Assembly (NCBI RefSeq): GCF_000003605.2
Contig: NW_003153729.1
Location: 1-10,810 of the forward strand
Source: Saccoglossus kowalevskii
Lineage: Eukaryota > Hemichordata > Enteropneusta > Harrimaniidae
Length of the DNA: 10,810 bases
Direction: 5' to 3'
Below are positions 10,400 through 10,810 of this stretch, one piece after another. The notes below the pieces were generated by a model. That model was not told the origin of the DNA. It saw only the letters and a list, made by a program, of their open reading frames with translations, and did not search any database. The stretch's first letter is position 1, and the number at the start of each line of letters is the position of its first letter. The position numbers and the translations under genes were made by a program.

Positions 10400-10810
10400 A
10401 TCACATTATATAAACACAGCAGTGTACAGGTGAACCATTCACTGAGACCACACTATATAAACACAGCAGTGCACAGGTGAACCATTCACTGAGATCACAC
10501 TATATGAACACAGCAGTGCACAGGTGAACCATTCACTGAGACCACACTATATAAACACAGCAGTGTACAGGTGAACCATTCACTGAGACCACACTATATG
10601 AACACAGCAGTGTACAGGTGAACCATTCACTGAGACCACACTATATAAACACAGCAGTGCACAGGTGAACCATTCACTGAGACCACACTATATGAACACA
10701 GCAGTGTACAGGTGAACCATTCACTGAGACCACACTTATATAAACACAGCAGTGTACAGAATGAACCATTCACTGAGACCACACTATATGAACACAGCAG
10801 TGCACAGGTG
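10400..10810. repeat. Right part of array, GTGCAC-rich, runs off the window
   Basis: The last nine units are richer in the position 26 C variant (GTGCAC in the units starting 10447, 10494, 10635 and 10778) and include ATCACATT (10400), a further extra-T unit (10729) and an ACAGAATGAACC change within that same unit. The array is still regular at the last base, so its right boundary lies beyond the window. Confidence 0.85.

Larger units (their letters stand above)
527..10810. repeat. Giant 47-bp tandem repeat array (satellite/minisatellite), ~219 units
   Basis: The same 47-bp unit repeats head to tail from 527 to the window end: 218 full units and a 33-bp partial unit starting at 10778. The first unit (527-573) equals the consensus. 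The period was checked at many points; start-to-start from 527 to 10778 is 10251 bp, which is 218 x 47 plus 5, and the 5 bp are explained by individually visible indels. Most units differ from consensus at 0-2 positions. Recurrent variant sites (unit numbering from the A of ACCACAC) are 2 C/T, 5 C/T, 7 C/G/T, 13 A/G, 18 C/T, 26 T/C and 45 G/A, plus an extra T giving ACTTATATA. The consensus is about 43% GC (20 of 47) and has no CpG. It is non-coding: TAA or TGA at unit 12-14 and TGA at 32-34 and 44-46 on plus, and TAG and TGA on minus, with the frame shifting each unit. The right end is outside the window. I do not recognise it as a named satellite family. Confidence 0.98.

Noticed and set aside
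527-10810. CRISPR array
   Set aside because: There are no unique spacers: the whole 47-bp period is repeated, variants are shared between units, and no cas genes are present.
527-10810. Bacterial iteron origin or phage-type repeat
   Set aside because: More than 200 units over 10 kb with no adjacent replication gene, plus an AT-rich gene-free flank with A-runs, fits eukaryotic satellite DNA far better.
527-10810. Tandem promoters based on TATATAAA in each unit
   Set aside because: TATA-like octamers arise simply from the unit sequence; there is no evidence of initiation and about a quarter or more of the units carry the broken TATATGAA form.

Overview
This window is non-coding eukaryotic DNA dominated by one very large tandem repeat. 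No protein gene, RNA gene, transposase, CRISPR array or bacterial-type signal can be supported. A long, homogeneous, short-unit array next to AT-rich DNA full of A-runs suggests an animal genome, possibly a fish or other vertebrate. The sequence alone does not fix the species, and that assignment is inference.

Layout. Positions 1-526 are AT-rich single-copy-looking DNA with several A-homopolymers of 7-11 bases and no credible gene. At about 527 there is an abrupt change to a 47-bp tandem repeat that runs to the end of the window (527-10810, 218 full units plus a 33-bp partial unit) and clearly continues past it. The first copy (527-573) is the consensus: about 43% GC, no CpG, with TATATAAA, TGTACA, CAGGTG and a short GTGAA/TTCAC hairpin in each unit.

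The array is not uniform. Numbering unit position 1 at the A of ACCACAC, the units carry a small set of recurring variants: position 2 C/T, 5 C/T, 7 C/G/T, 13 A/G, 18 C/T, 26 T/C, 45 G/A, and an extra T in ACTTATATA. Reading the array as a string of variant units shows higher-order structure: a 5-unit (235/236 bp) higher-order repeat at 5507-6449, and block duplications at offsets of 7, 25, 32, 34, 122 and 134 units, up to 1034 bp long with no difference seen by eye. Two internal islands (1749-1936 and 2595-2780) hold the most diverged units and most of the indels. The array therefore looks like a satellite or giant minisatellite that grew by repeated multi-unit amplification (unequal exchange or similar), not by single-unit slippage alone.

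Because 47 is not a multiple of 3 and each unit carries stops on both strands, the array cannot encode a protein. Any role would be structural, regulatory or none; the sequence does not show which.
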